A stretch of DNA of 64,000 bases from Mycobacterium sp. ITM-2016-00316 (GCF_002968335.2 NZ_CP134398.1:2914001-2978000); one strand, 5' to 3'. Counted from the stretch's first letter, positions 7,390 to 16,493 are shown. The notes: generated from the letters alone by a model not told the origin. Program-made: numbers and translations.

Positions 7390-9396
7390 GTGCAGAGTCA
7401 ACTCATCGAGCGTCCCACCGATCTGACCGACGAATGGCTCACCGCGGTGCTGGGCGCCGGCACGGTGACCGGGCATGAATTCGAACGCATCGGCACCGGG
7501 CAGATGAGCGAGTGCTATCGGGTCGCCCTGCGCTACGCCGACGGTGACACCGGCCCGGCGACCGTGGTGCTCAAGGTCGCCGCCGCCGACCCCAACAGCC
7601 GCCAGACCGGTCTCGCGCTGGGTCTCTACGAGCGCGAGGTGCGGTTCTACGCCGAGATCGCCGGAGCGCTGGACGGGGGCGAGGGAAGCGACGGGGAAGC
7701 GACAGCGCCGTTCGCACCGTGCTTTCATCACGCGTATGACGCCGGGACCGGCGCCTTCGACCTGCTACTGGGCGATGCGGCGCCCGCGGAGGTGGGTGAC
7801 GAGATCCGGGGCGCCACAAGTGAACAGGCGATTCTGGCACTGACTCAGCTCGGACGGGTGCACGGCCCCTTGCTCGGCGACGCGGGGCTCGCGGAGGCGG
7901 CCTGGCTCAACCGCGAGGCCCCGGTCAGCCAGGCCCTGCTGGCAGGCCTGTGGGCCGGGTTCGCCGACCGGTTCGGTGATCGGATCGCGCCGGAGCACCG
8001 AATCGTGTGCGAACGCCTGGTGGATTCCTTCGACGCGTATCTGGCCCAGGAGGCCGCCGCGCTGCAGGGGCTCGTCCACGGCGACTACCGATTGGACAAC
8101 ATGCTGTTCGGCACGGATGGCGCGGAACGTCCCCTGACCGTGGTGGACTGGCAGACCGTCACCCGCGGGCCTGCGTTCACCGACGTCGCGTATTTCATCG
8201 GGTGCGCGTTGCCCGACGAGGTGCGCCGCGCCCACTACGACGCGCTGCTGGGCGCCTACCACGCGGCGCTCGGCGAAACGTCGTCGCTGTCCCTCGACGA
8301 CGTCAGGGACGGCGTGCGGCGGCAGAGCTTCTTCGGCGTGATGATGGCGATCGTGTCCTCCATGCTCGTCGCGCAGACCGAGCGCGGCGATGAGATGTTC
8401 ATGACGATGCTGGCGCGCCATTGCGCTCATGTGCTCGACACCGACGCGCTGGCGGTGTTGCCCGCCGCCGTGGCACCCGAACCGCTGAAACCCCGTGCCG
8501 TCGATGAGGGCCCGCATGTGCCCACCGATGAGGAGTTGTGGAACGAGAGCTGGTACTTCGATTTCGTCGATGCCACACAGGGTCTCGGCGGCTGGGTGCG
8601 CCTGGGCCTGATCCCGAACCAGGACCGCGCGTGGATCAACGCCCTGCTGTGTGGGCCGGGCATGCCGACGATAGCGGTCAATGACCTGCAGGCCGCGCTG
8701 CCCGCAAACCCGGCCCGGGTGCGGACCGACGCGATCGACCTCGAGTTGTCGGCAACGGTGCCGTTGCAGCGCTACCGGGTGACGCTGCGGGCCCGCGGTG
8801 AGGCGTACGACGATCCGGCCGGGTTGTTGCGCGGAGAATCGGGGCGGCCCGTCGAGGTCGGCCTGGATCTGGAGTTCCTCTCGGTCAGCACGCCCTACCT
8901 GTACCGGATCACCCCGCGCTACGAGATCGCCTGCACGGTATCGGGTACCGCGACCGTCGACGGCCGGCAGTACGCGCTGAACGGCGTGCCCGGGCAGCGG
9001 GACCATTCCTGGGGTGTGCGGGACTGGTGGAGCATGGAGTGGGTGTGGAGCGCGCTGCACCTCAAGGACGGCACCCACCTGCACGGGGTGGACATCCGCA
9101 TACCCGGCATGGCGCCGATCGGCATCGGCTACACCCAGCGCGAGGGCGAACCGCTCGCCGAGCTCGAAACTGTCTCCGCCCAGCACACTTTGGGCCCTGA
9201 CGATCTGCCGGTGACGACCACGCTGACCCTGCAACCGGGGAATACCGAGGTGACCGTCGACATCAAGGGCCACGCCCCGGTGCTGCTCACCGCCGTCGAC
9301 GGGCGGGTCAGCCAGTTCCCGCGTGCCTGGGCGACGGTCACCACCGCGGACGGCCGCACGGGCGTCGGCTGGCTGGAGTGGAACCGCAACCTCTGA
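7390..9396 (+). CDS. Aminoglycoside-phosphotransferase-type kinase fused to lipocalin/CrtC-like domain
   Basis: GTG 7390 gives 668 residues. The N-terminal ~355 residues are an APH/choline-kinase fold: '[12 protein letters not shown]' nucleotide loop, catalytic loop HGDYRLDN (His230, Asp232) and metal-binding DWQT (Asp253). From about 375 onward a different beta-rich domain follows, with '[22 protein letters not shown]' and '[11 protein letters not shown]' near 537-548. This pattern occurs in hydroxyneurosporene-synthase-like lipocalin proteins. Such kinases in mycobacteria often accompany lipid or CoA metabolism genes, but the substrate is unknown. Fusion of the two parts suggests that a hydrophobic ligand is bound and phosphorylated by the same chain; this is inference. 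Confidence 0.83.
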   Translation: MQSQLIERPTDLTDEWLTAVLGAGTVTGHEFERIGTGQMSECYRVALRYADGDTGPATVVLKVAAADPNSRQTGLALGLYEREVRFYAEIAGALDGGEGSDGEATAPFAPCFHHAYDAGTGAFDLLLGDAAPAEVGDEIRGATSEQAILALTQLGRVHGPLLGDAGLAEAAWLNREAPVSQALLAGLWAGFADRFGDRIAPEHRIVCERLVDSFDAYLAQEAAALQGLVHGDYRLDNMLFGTDGAERPLTVVDWQTVTRGPAFTDVAYFIGCALPDEVRRAHYDALLGAYHAALGETSSLSLDDVRDGVRRQSFFGVMMAIVSSMLVAQTERGDEMFMTMLARHCAHVLDTDALAVLPAAVAPEPLKPRAVDEGPHVPTDEELWNESWYFDFVDATQGLGGWVRLGLIPNQDRAWINALLCGPGMPTIAVNDLQAALPANPARVRTDAIDLELSATVPLQRYRVTLRARGEAYDDPAGLLRGESGRPVEVGLDLEFLSVSTPYLYRITPRYEIACTVSGTATVDGRQYALNGVPGQRDHSWGVRDWWSMEWVWSALHLKDGTHLHGVDIRIPGMAPIGIGYTQREGEPLAELETVSAQHTLGPDDLPVTTTLTLQPGNTEVTVDIKGHAPVLLTAVDGRVSQFPRAWATVTTADGRTGVGWLEWNRNL

Positions 9397-9424
9397 CCCG
9401 CTGCGTGCCAGACTGGCACGGGTG

Positions 9425-9751
9425 ATGGTGCTCAAATCGATGGTGCTGTTCGTGCTCGCCGCGGTGCTGGAGATCGGCGGCGCCTGGCTGGTGTGGCAGG
9501 GGGTGCGCGAGCACCGCGGCTGGCTGTTCGTCGGCGCCGGTGTGATCGCGCTCGGCGCCTACGGTTTCGTGGCCGCCTTCCAGCCCGATGCGAACTTCGG
9601 CCGGGTGCTGGCCGCCTACGGCGGGGTCTTCGTCGCCGGGTCGCTGATCTGGGGCATGGTCGCCGACGGGTTCCGGCCGGACCGCTGGGATATCTCGGGC
9701 GCGCTGGTATGCCTGCTCGGGGTGGGCCTGATCATGTACGCGCCGCGCTGA
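9425..9751 (+). CDS. YnfA/UPF0060 family small membrane protein
   Basis: From ATG 9425 (GTG 9422 is equally possible) the product is 108 residues, the usual YnfA length. It has four hydrophobic segments and family signatures '[16 protein letters not shown]', '[19 protein letters not shown]' and the C-terminal '[21 protein letters not shown]'-type helix. YnfA proteins resemble small multidrug resistance transporters, but transport has been shown for few members. It lies 28 nt after the APH-fusion gene. The first bases of the frame overlap no other gene; the upstream frame extension is not protein-like. Confidence 0.88.
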   Translation: MVLKSMVLFVLAAVLEIGGAWLVWQGVREHRGWLFVGAGVIALGAYGFVAAFQPDANFGRVLAAYGGVFVAGSLIWGMVADGFRPDRWDISGALVCLLGVGLIMYAPR

Positions 9752-9769
9752 GTTCGCCGGCGGTCGTTG

Positions 9770-10648
9770 TCAGAGGCGGTCGTTGCCGAGATCGCCGCGG
9801 TCCAGCCCCATCGGGGTCGCCGCCGGAACATCGCCTGCCGCGACCACCAGCCGGGTCAGCGGCGTGAGCACCTCGAACAGGGTGGCCAGGTCCGCATCGT
9901 CGAGCACGTCGAACGCCGACAGCGCCAGCCGGTCGGTGGTGTCCTCGATCTGGGCCTTCAGTGCAGCGCCGGCCGGGGTGAGCGTGCCGGCACCGTCGAG
10001 CAGGCCGCGGTCGGCCAGTTCTGCGACATGGTGTTGCCACTGCTGCTCGTCGTAGTCGCGGCTGCGCATGATCATCTCCCGGGGCACCCGGTCCGCGGCG
10101 GCATGCAGCACGTTCGACTGGCGCCCGCTGATCCCGAACACATTGAGCGCAGCGATGTGGCCGTCACCGCGCTGCTCTCGCAACAGCGTTGTGGCGTGCC
10201 ACAGTTGGGCCAACGGCTCCTGCGGCCACGGCAACGCCAGGTTTGCCGCGAACAGTGGCCGCCCCTCCGACGCCGCGTTGCGCGCCGCGGTGGACAGCAG
10301 CTCCGCTGCCGTGGCGACCGCATCGGGATCGGTGCATCCGTAGCGGCGCAGCGCGGCCACTGCAGCATCCTCGCGGGCCTGCAGCACCGTCGCCGGTGCG
10401 GCGATCTCCCAGGCGGCGGGCAGCGCCTTGGCCACCCGCTGCGGCGCGAAATTGCCGAACACCGCCGTGACCACCTCGGGTGCCACCGGCCCCAGCGGCG
10501 CCGACCGGGCTGCGAAATAGCCCATCCAGAATCCGCGGAAACCGAGCCCGTCAAGGGCTGCTCGTGACTCCGGGGCGAAGTAGGTGACGGCGTGGACAGG
10601 CTCCAGCCGATCGAACAGGCGCCGCGCGATGGTCGTTGGTCTGCTCAC
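9770..10648 (-). CDS. SCO6745/SalK-like conserved protein
   Basis: GTG 10648 gives 292 residues. The sequence matches a family of actinobacterial proteins named after SCO6745/SalK, with 'RLEPVHAVTYFAPE' near the N-terminus, 'GFWMGYFAARSAPLG' and a central 'WHATTLLREQRGDGHIAAL'. The second half looks like a winged-helix with 'DRGLLDGAGTLTPAG', as in MarR-like folds. The biochemical activity of the family is unknown. It is convergent with the YnfA gene, with only 18 bp between stops; that gap and its flank carry a short direct repeat of GGCGGTCGTTG. Confidence 0.7.
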   Translation of the reverse strand: MSRPTTIARRLFDRLEPVHAVTYFAPESRAALDGLGFRGFWMGYFAARSAPLGPVAPEVVTAVFGNFAPQRVAKALPAAWEIAAPATVLQAREDAAVAALRRYGCTDPDAVATAAELLSTAARNAASEGRPLFAANLALPWPQEPLAQLWHATTLLREQRGDGHIAALNVFGISGRQSNVLHAAADRVPREMIMRSRDYDEQQWQHHVAELADRGLLDGAGTLTPAGAALKAQIEDTTDRLALSAFDVLDDADLATLFEVLTPLTRLVVAAGDVPAATPMGLDRGDLGNDRL

Positions 10649-10699
10649 CCCGCCAGTCAATCAAACAATCACCGTGTGCCCTCAGCGGCCTCGGTGAGA

Positions 10700-11170
10700 T
10701 CAGCGCTTGACGACCTGGGTGCCGCCGGCCAGTTCGTCGTGCTTGCCCTGTTTGGTGGCACTGCTGTTGATGGTGACCGCGATGACGAGGATCGCGATGA
10801 CACCCAGCAACCCGCCGACGAAGGGGATGATCGGCAGCAGCGTGAACGCATTCCGGATCGCCGACTGCTGCAGTGTCGGCTTCGCGGCACCGGCCGGGCC
10901 ATGGACGCTCATGCCCAGCAGCTTCTTTCCCGGTGTCCAGCCCTGGGTGGTCTCGAACGCGATGTAGTAGACGAAGGTCAGCACACCGGTGAACAGGCCG
11001 GTGACCCACACGTTGGACAACGAGTCGGTGACGAACGCCAGGAAGAACGCGACGATCGCGATGACGATGCCGTCGATGATGCGGGCCAACCAGCGGGGGA
11101 GAAGTCCGCCCGGTTGCCCACTGGGCGTCGGGTACATGCCGGGCTGAGGATCGAATCCACCTGTGGTCAT
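10700..11170 (-). CDS. RDD family membrane protein
   Basis: ATG 11170 gives 156 residues. After a Gly/Pro-rich cytoplasmic tail comes 'LARIIDGIV' (the Arg/Asp-containing RDD signature), two transmembrane segments, 'GWTPGKKLLGMSVHGPAG' (the typical RDD loop) and a third segment near 'LLPIIPFVGGLLGVIAIL'. RDD proteins are small polytopic membrane proteins of uncertain role; some act in cation/proton exchange. It ends just upstream of the SCO6745-like gene on the same strand, with 51 bp between. The upstream extension of the frame is discarded because it lacks protein character. Confidence 0.85.
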   Translation of the reverse strand: MTTGGFDPQPGMYPTPSGQPGGLLPRWLARIIDGIVIAIVAFFLAFVTDSLSNVWVTGLFTGVLTFVYYIAFETTQGWTPGKKLLGMSVHGPAGAAKPTLQQSAIRNAFTLLPIIPFVGGLLGVIAILVIAVTINSSATKQGKHDELAGGTQVVKR

Positions 11171-11246
11171 GCCTGCAGAACCTACTCGCTCGGGCGGTAT
11201 CGGCAAGTGATGAACCCCGTCCTGATCTCCCCGGGGCGCGGGCGCT

Positions 11247-12509
11247 CTACTCCGAGCGCACCGCGACACCCCGAATGACGGTATCGCGGGAGTGGGTGAG
11301 TGCTCGATCAGTGCCGAGCTCACCCAGAATGTTCTCCGGAATCCACTGCACACCGATGACACCGCGGGCCAGCATCTCGGCGTTGGGGCTGTCCATCCGG
11401 ATCTCCCCGGACCGGATGCCCTCGGAGAGCATCGTCTTCATCTGCCGCACCCGCGTCGAGAACGACCAGCCAGGGTCGGCGACATCGGGCGGGGTCTGCC
11501 GCATCCACGCCAGCTGGATGCGGAACTCGTCCGGAAACTGTTCCAGGGCATTGATATTGAGCCAACTCAACGCGTCCAACTTCTCCAGCGGCGTGGACTC
11601 GGTCCGTAGGACCTCGCTCCAGCCCCCGCCGACCTTTCGGCCGAAGGCCATCATGATCGACATCAGCAGTTCGTCCTTGGAGCCGATGATCCGGTACACG
11701 GTGCCGGTGCCCATGCCTGCCGCCGAGGCGATATCGCGGATCGTGGTCATCTCATAGCCACGCCGGCCGAATTCGCCTCGGGCGACGGCCCGGACGTGGG
11801 CGGCCTTGTTGCTCGTGTCCGGCTCGGTGTTCTCCGACCAGCTCTTCACCACCTCATCGGCGGCGGCGAACGCGGCCGACCGATCCAGCTGGACATCGGT
11901 GAGGTCATGGCTGGCGAGTCCGTGCAGGTGAATGCGACAGAGCAGGCTTGCCACCTGATCGCTGCTGCCCTTGTGCCGGATCACATCGAGTCCGACATGC
12001 AGCATGCTCTGGCAGAAACGGTCGGCCAGCGTCGGCAGGTCCATGTCGGGTCGGATGAACCCGCTCCACCGCCCGGCCCGCAACAGTTGCAGCATCGCGG
12101 ACTGGATGCCGGCCGGACGGCGCTTGGTCAGTTCCATCAACTCGGGATCCGAACTCGGGCCTTCGTAGAACGACATCTGCAGCGCCGCCCGGTGTGCCAC
12201 CGCGCACCGCGCGATGGCACAACCCAGGCCGGTGATCTGGTCCTCGATCGGGCGCGGATCCGGGGCGTCGAGTTCACCCAGCGCCTGCTCGCCGACCAGG
12301 TCCAGCGCAGCGTGATAGCGGCGTGTCAGCTCGACCAGGATGGCTTCCTTGGATTCGAAATGGTGATACAGGCTGCCCGCCAGGATTCCCGCGGCATCGG
12401 CGATCTGCTGTAGCGAGGTGCGCAGGCCCGATTCGGCGATCACGTCGTTTGCGGTCTGCAGTATCTGGGTCCGGCGTGTGTCGGGGGCGCCTGACGATTG
12501 TTCGGTCAT
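11247..12509 (-). CDS. Tandem two-domain TetR-family regulator
   Basis: This 420-residue protein carries two complete TetR/AcrR units. The first helix-turn-helix is around residues 31-52 ('LQQIADAAGILAGSLYHHF') and its ligand domain runs to ~210. The second helix-turn-helix is at ~256-276 ('TIRDIASAAGMGTGTVYRII'), followed by its own ligand domain to the C-terminus. TetR proteins are normally ~200 residues and work as dimers, so one chain may behave as a covalent heterodimer. It is divergent from the VWA/AAA/P450 cluster, where a 16-bp near-repeat overlaps both predicted promoters. It is therefore the best candidate repressor of that operon; its ligand is unknown. Confidence 0.9.
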   Translation of the reverse strand: MTEQSSGAPDTRRTQILQTANDVIAESGLRTSLQQIADAAGILAGSLYHHFESKEAILVELTRRYHAALDLVGEQALGELDAPDPRPIEDQITGLGCAIARCAVAHRAALQMSFYEGPSSDPELMELTKRRPAGIQSAMLQLLRAGRWSGFIRPDMDLPTLADRFCQSMLHVGLDVIRHKGSSDQVASLLCRIHLHGLASHDLTDVQLDRSAAFAAADEVVKSWSENTEPDTSNKAAHVRAVARGEFGRRGYEMTTIRDIASAAGMGTGTVYRIIGSKDELLMSIMMAFGRKVGGGWSEVLRTESTPLEKLDALSWLNINALEQFPDEFRIQLAWMRQTPPDVADPGWSFSTRVRQMKTMLSEGIRSGEIRMDSPNAEMLARGVIGVQWIPENILGELGTDRALTHSRDTVIRGVAVRSE

Positions 12510-12720
12510 CGGCTCCCTCGCCTGCCATGTCGATACCTGAGCTGGACCACTGAGCTTACGACCTGCTCATCCCACTGCGGGGCATTGCGCCCATGGCGGC
12601 CGTCCGTGCACCGATGCCGGCGGCATTTCTCGGCACCGCCTCGATGCGCCCGAGAGTCCGGATCGCGGAGACGACGATTCCGAGGAGCCTGCTTCGTATC
12701 GAACATTCGTCATGTCGACG

Positions 12721-12765
12721 TTGACGCGCCGTGGACCGAACCCTACGGTGGAACAGATATTTGGT
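12721..12765 (+). promoter_or_regulatory. Predicted promoter and TetR-type operator, copy 1
   Basis: A -35 TTGACG (12721-12726), 17-bp spacer and -10 TACGGT (12744-12749) precede GGAACAGATATTTGGT (12750-12765), which would cover the transcription start. The core GAACAGATATTTGGTC is an imperfect palindrome (12 of 16 symmetric positions). The reverse complement recurs with one mismatch at 14506-14521, before the AAA gene. I infer a shared operator, most simply for the divergent tandem TetR protein. Confidence 0.62.
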
Positions 12766-12793
12766 CAAACTGCCGGCCCGGTAGGAAATCGAG

Positions 12794-14482
12794 GTGTGCA
12801 GCACGGTGGCAACCGACGACGATGCGCAAGGTGTGCAGGTCCACGCCCTACTTGCCTGCGCGCTGGCCGGTCGGACCGTGGCGGTGCGGTCCGTCCCGGC
12901 CGGGGAACCCGCCTGGACGGACGGCGTCGCGGTGTACCTGGACGTCGCCACCGATACCGCGTTTCAGCGCCGCTGCCTGGCGGTTCAGGCATCGCTACTG
13001 GCCGCCGACAGCCTGAACCCGGCGATCCTGGGCACGCTCGGCCGGGGTGCCGCCCTGGCACGGCGGTACCTCGCGATCGAAGGCCACCGCGCGCTGGCCT
13101 GCAACAAGGAGCTACTGTCTCGGGACATCCGTGCCCTGCTGGATCCCAGGCTCGCGGCAGGCACGGATTCGGCGCAGGCATCGCTGGACCTGGCCATGAG
13201 CCCGGTGGCGCTGCCCGAACCGCCAGCAACCTTCGGAATCCTGCGGCCGCGCAGGATGGCGACCGTCGCGAACGCCCCGGGTCGGTCCGGCCGCCACATT
13301 GCCCGCAGGGGGCACGACAAGGAGTTGCACGAGCTCGTCGAGGACGCCGTCGACGACGCCGATCTGGACGTCCTCGACATGTTCACCAGCCCGGTCGGCG
13401 GCGGTGGCGCGATCGGAAAACTCCTGCAGCGCATGATGAAAAGCGTGCGGCGGCGCGGCACCGGCGGCGGCCCGCCCGGAGCGGATTCGGCTGTCCGCCG
13501 GACCCGCTCGGGCACCAGGGGAGCGGCCGCGTCGCTGTCCACCACTGCCGGACCGTCGTATGACGACGGGCCCGGCGCCGCGGCGGGCGCGCGTTACCCC
13601 GAATGGGATGCCAGCCAGCGCCGCTATCGCGAGAATTGGTGCACGGTCGAAGAAGTCGAGGTGGCTGAGCGTGACGTCAAGCCGGCGCCGCGCCCCGATG
13701 TCCATGCGCTGCGCCGGCCGCTGACCCGGCTGGGCGTCGGGCTCGAGCGCTGCCGGCGCCAGGCCCAGGGCGACGATATCGATATCGATGCTGCCGTGCG
13801 CAGCAGGGTCGACACGCTGGCCGGAACGGCCGGTGACGCCGCGGTCTACATCGAGAGCCTGCGACGCAGAAGAGATCTCGCTGTGCTGGTGCTGCTCGAT
13901 GTCTCCGGTTCGGCCAACGAGCCCGGGACGGGCGGGCGCACCGTGCACGAACAGCAGGTGCTCGCCGCGCACGCGTTGACGGTCGCGCTGCACGAACTCG
14001 GCGACCGGGTGGCACTGTACGGGTTTCAGTCCCAGGGCCGATCGTCGGTACACGTGCTGCCGGTCAAGCGTTTCGAGGACACCTTCGACAGCGCTGTCGC
14101 CCAGCGGTTGGCCGCCCTGACACCGGGGGCGTACTCCCGGCTGGGCGCGGCCATCCGGCACGGCACCGCGGTGATGGCCGAGAAGGCGGGTACCTCCCGG
14201 CGGTTGCTCGTCGTCGTGTCCGACGGGCTGGCCTATGACCACGGCTATGAACGCGCCTACGGCACGGCCGATGCCCGCCGCGCCCTGGCCGAGGTGCGTC
14301 AACAGGGCACCGGTGCCGTCTGCTTGACCGTCGGCGCCGGCACCCAGGCCCACGAGTTACGGCGGGTGTTCGGCAGCGCCGCGCACGCGGCCATCCCACG
14401 CGCCGAGCAACTCGGCTACATCATCGGTCCGCTGTTCCGGTCCGCGCTGCGCTCGGCCGACCTGCGCCGGCGCGTCGCCTGA
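12794..14482 (+). CDS. VWA-domain protein, NorD/CbbO-like
   Basis: GTG 12794 gives 562 residues. The first ~340 residues are Ala/Arg-rich and poorly conserved, with an acidic patch 'ELVEDAVDDADLDVLDM'. The C-terminal part is a von Willebrand factor A domain with a MIDAS start 'DVSGSAN' (Asp369, Ser371, Ser373), a later 'LTPGAYSRLGAAIRHG' carrying the conserved Thr/Gly region and 'VVVSDGLAYDHGY'. NorD and CbbO proteins pair with NorQ/CbbQ AAA ATPases to remodel or load metal into a target enzyme, as known for NO reductase and Rubisco. The next gene is exactly such an ATPase. Neither NorBC nor Rubisco is in the window, so the client is another enzyme. Confidence 0.85.
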   Translation: MCSTVATDDDAQGVQVHALLACALAGRTVAVRSVPAGEPAWTDGVAVYLDVATDTAFQRRCLAVQASLLAADSLNPAILGTLGRGAALARRYLAIEGHRALACNKELLSRDIRALLDPRLAAGTDSAQASLDLAMSPVALPEPPATFGILRPRRMATVANAPGRSGRHIARRGHDKELHELVEDAVDDADLDVLDMFTSPVGGGGAIGKLLQRMMKSVRRRGTGGGPPGADSAVRRTRSGTRGAAASLSTTAGPSYDDGPGAAAGARYPEWDASQRRYRENWCTVEEVEVAERDVKPAPRPDVHALRRPLTRLGVGLERCRRQAQGDDIDIDAAVRSRVDTLAGTAGDAAVYIESLRRRRDLAVLVLLDVSGSANEPGTGGRTVHEQQVLAAHALTVALHELGDRVALYGFQSQGRSSVHVLPVKRFEDTFDSAVAQRLAALTPGAYSRLGAAIRHGTAVMAEKAGTSRRLLVVVSDGLAYDHGYERAYGTADARRALAEVRQQGTGAVCLTVGAGTQAHELRRVFGSAAHAAIPRAEQLGYIIGPLFRSALRSADLRRRVA

Positions 14483-14501
14483 CGACTCCGGCCCTGAATC
14501 C

Positions 14502-14531
14502 TTGAACCAAACATCTGTTCCGCGCTACAGT
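14502..14531 (+). promoter_or_regulatory. Predicted promoter and TetR-type operator, copy 2
   Basis: A -35 TTGAAC (14502-14507), 18-bp spacer and -10 TACAGT (14526-14531) lie just before the AAA gene. Inside the spacer, ACCAAACATCTGTTCC (14506-14521) differs by one base from the reverse complement of the site at 12750-12765. A repressor bound here would occlude RNA polymerase. This suggests a second, co-regulated start for the AAA-to-nitroreductase part of the operon. Confidence 0.62.
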
Positions 14532-14559
14532 GATCGAACTGGTTGCACGAGAGGACGAT

Positions 14560-15378
14560 ATGCATCCGGCACAGCCGAGAACCACCACGCAACCCCGCCC
14601 GTACTACGTGTCGGTCGCCGACGAGGAACTCGTCTTCAAAGCCGCCTACCGACAGGGGCTCTCCGTGGTCCTCAAGGGCCCCACCGGGTGTGGGAAAACT
14701 CGGTTCGTCGAGGCGATGGCCCACGACCTGGGGCGGCCGCTGATCACCGTGTCCTGTCACGACGATCTGACCACCGCCGACCTGGTCGGCCGCTTTCTGC
14801 TGCGTGGGGGAGAGACCGAGTGGGTCGACGGACCGCTGACCCGCGCCGTCCGGGAAGGTGCGATCTGCTATCTAGACGAGGTCGTGGAGGCCCGCCAGGA
14901 CACCACTGTGGTGCTGCACCCGTTGGCCGACCACCGTCGCGAACTACCGATCGACCGGTTGGGCATCACGCTCGACGCCGCCGCCGGTTTCTGCCTGGTG
15001 GTGTCCTACAACCCCGGCTACCAGAGTGTGCTCAAGGACCTCAAGGACTCGACCCGGCAACGGATGGTCGCCATCGAGTTCGGTTTTCCGGCGCCGGATG
15101 TCGAGGAGAAGATCCTGTCCCAGGAGTCCGGGGTCGACCACCGCCGCGCTGCCGATCTGGTGCGCCTCGGGCAGGCGATCCGGCGCCTGGAGACGGGCGG
15201 CCTGCGCGAGGTCGCGTCCACCCGGGTGCTCATCGCAGCGGGCCTGCTCATCTCGGAAGGGTTGGCGCCCCAGGTCGCTGCTCGCGCGGCGATCGCCGGT
15301 CCGCTCACCGATGACGCGACGGTCACCCGGGGCCTGATCGAACTGATCGACGTTTACCTTCCCGCGGACGGAGAATGA
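14560..15378 (+). CDS. NorQ/CbbQ-type AAA+ (MoxR-like) ATPase
   Basis: ATG 14560, with 'gagagg' upstream, gives 272 residues. Walker A is GPTGCGKT (residues 40-47), Walker B is 'ICYLDEV' (Asp106, Glu107), and 'VVSYNPGYQ' plus 'KDSTRQRMVAIEFGFP' match sensor 1 and the NorQ/CbbQ signature. It is the ATPase partner of VWA proteins such as NorD and CbbO. These pairs activate metal or multi-subunit enzymes by remodelling. The stop overlaps the start of the binding-protein gene (ATGA, 15375-15378), so the two are translationally coupled. That links chaperone and ligand-binding protein in one process. The client is not identified; the downstream P450 or an enzyme elsewhere are possibilities. Confidence 0.92.
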   Translation: MHPAQPRTTTQPRPYYVSVADEELVFKAAYRQGLSVVLKGPTGCGKTRFVEAMAHDLGRPLITVSCHDDLTTADLVGRFLLRGGETEWVDGPLTRAVREGAICYLDEVVEARQDTTVVLHPLADHRRELPIDRLGITLDAAAGFCLVVSYNPGYQSVLKDLKDSTRQRMVAIEFGFPAPDVEEKILSQESGVDHRRAADLVRLGQAIRRLETGGLREVASTRVLIAAGLLISEGLAPQVAARAAIAGPLTDDATVTRGLIELIDVYLPADGE

Positions 15379-16493
15379 ACATGGGCTACGAAAGCACGGC
15401 AGAACCGATCAAGGTCGGCTATCTGATGGATTTCACACTGCCGCAAGCCTATCCGCAGGAGATGCGGGACGATTTCTTCCAACCGTTTCGGCTGGTGTTC
15501 GACCAAGCACTGGCCGACGGCCGTATCGACCGCACGATCGAGCTGGTCTACCGCGAGGTCGAGGGGCTGCCGAAGGGGTCGGTGAAGAAGGTCATCGATG
15601 CCTACGGTGAGCTCGTCGACGAGGGGTGCCTCGCGGTGTTCGGCCCCCATATCACCGACAACGCGGTGCCCACCCGGGAAGCCATCGAAGAACGCTTCCG
15701 GGTACCCGCGCTGAGCGTCACCGGCAGCGACGACTGGCTGGGCGAGTGGACGTTCTCCTTCCCGCAGGGCTCACTCACCGACGAGCCGATTTTCTGGGCC
15801 GATCTGCTGGCCAAGGGCGGCCACACCGAGGTGGGGGTGCTCATCGAGTCCTCCCTGGTCGGAGAGACCTACCTGCGGCATTTCCGCAGCGCGTGCCGGC
15901 GCAAGAACATCAGGATCGTGGCCGAAGCGACGATCGCCCAGACCGCCCAGAACGTGAACGAGGCCGTCGCCATCGTCCATCAGGCGAAACCGAGCGCCCT
16001 GGTGCACTGCGGATTCGGTTTCGGCATCGTGTTTCTCAATGCCGTGCTCGCGGAGTTGGGCTGGGACCCGCCACGTTTCACCAGCACGGCCTTCCAGAAC
16101 GCCTGGGTCAATCCGGTGATGTGGGAGGCCTTCCTGGGCTGGACCGGTGTGGACCAGTACGACGAGTCCAACCAGGTGGGCCAGCGGTTCCTGGACCGCT
16201 ACGAAACGGCATTCGGCCGGCGCCCCGAGTATTGCGTGCCGGTGGTGAACCACGACGTGGCCAACGCACTGCTGCACGCCGTCATCGACGCCCACCCACT
16301 GAGCCCACGCGGCGTCAAAGACGCGCTGGAGCGGGTGAAGATGCTGCCCGCTGCCGCCGGCGCACCGGGAACCCGCATCTCATTCGGCAACTGGACCCGG
16401 CGGGCGTGGATGGGCGCCGGCTACCTGGTCGCCCGCACCTTGGACGCCGACGGTGTGCACTCCCATCTCGTCGACCGCTTCGGGGAGTCGTGA
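15375..16493 (+). CDS. Type 1 periplasmic-binding-fold protein without signal peptide (AmiC/FmdD/UrtA-like)
   Basis: ATG 15375 overlaps the AAA stop by ATGA; the product has 372 residues. It has the two-lobed Leu/Ile/Val-binding-protein pattern: 'IKVGYLMDFTLPQAYPQ' at the start, 'GCLAVFGPHITDNAVPTREA', 'VPALSVTGSDDWLGEWTFSFP' and 'GVLIESSLVGETYLRHF'. Unlike transport binding proteins it starts directly with the fold and shows no signal sequence or lipobox, and no ABC permease or ATPase is nearby. A cytosolic sensor role, as for amide-sensing AmiC, is therefore more likely than transport. The ligand is unknown, but the cluster suggests a small amide, acid or lipid-derived compound. Confidence 0.82.
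   Translation: MNMGYESTAEPIKVGYLMDFTLPQAYPQEMRDDFFQPFRLVFDQALADGRIDRTIELVYREVEGLPKGSVKKVIDAYGELVDEGCLAVFGPHITDNAVPTREAIEERFRVPALSVTGSDDWLGEWTFSFPQGSLTDEPIFWADLLAKGGHTEVGVLIESSLVGETYLRHFRSACRRKNIRIVAEATIAQTAQNVNEAVAIVHQAKPSALVHCGFGFGIVFLNAVLAELGWDPPRFTSTAFQNAWVNPVMWEAFLGWTGVDQYDESNQVGQRFLDRYETAFGRRPEYCVPVVNHDVANALLHAVIDAHPLSPRGVKDALERVKMLPAAAGAPGTRISFGNWTRRAWMGAGYLVARTLDADGVHSHLVDRFGES

Noticed and set aside
9752..9786. Direct repeat GGCGGTCGTTG between YnfA and SCO6745-like genes
   Set aside because: Two adjacent 11-base copies only, partly within coding sequence; no structural or regulatory meaning can be supported.
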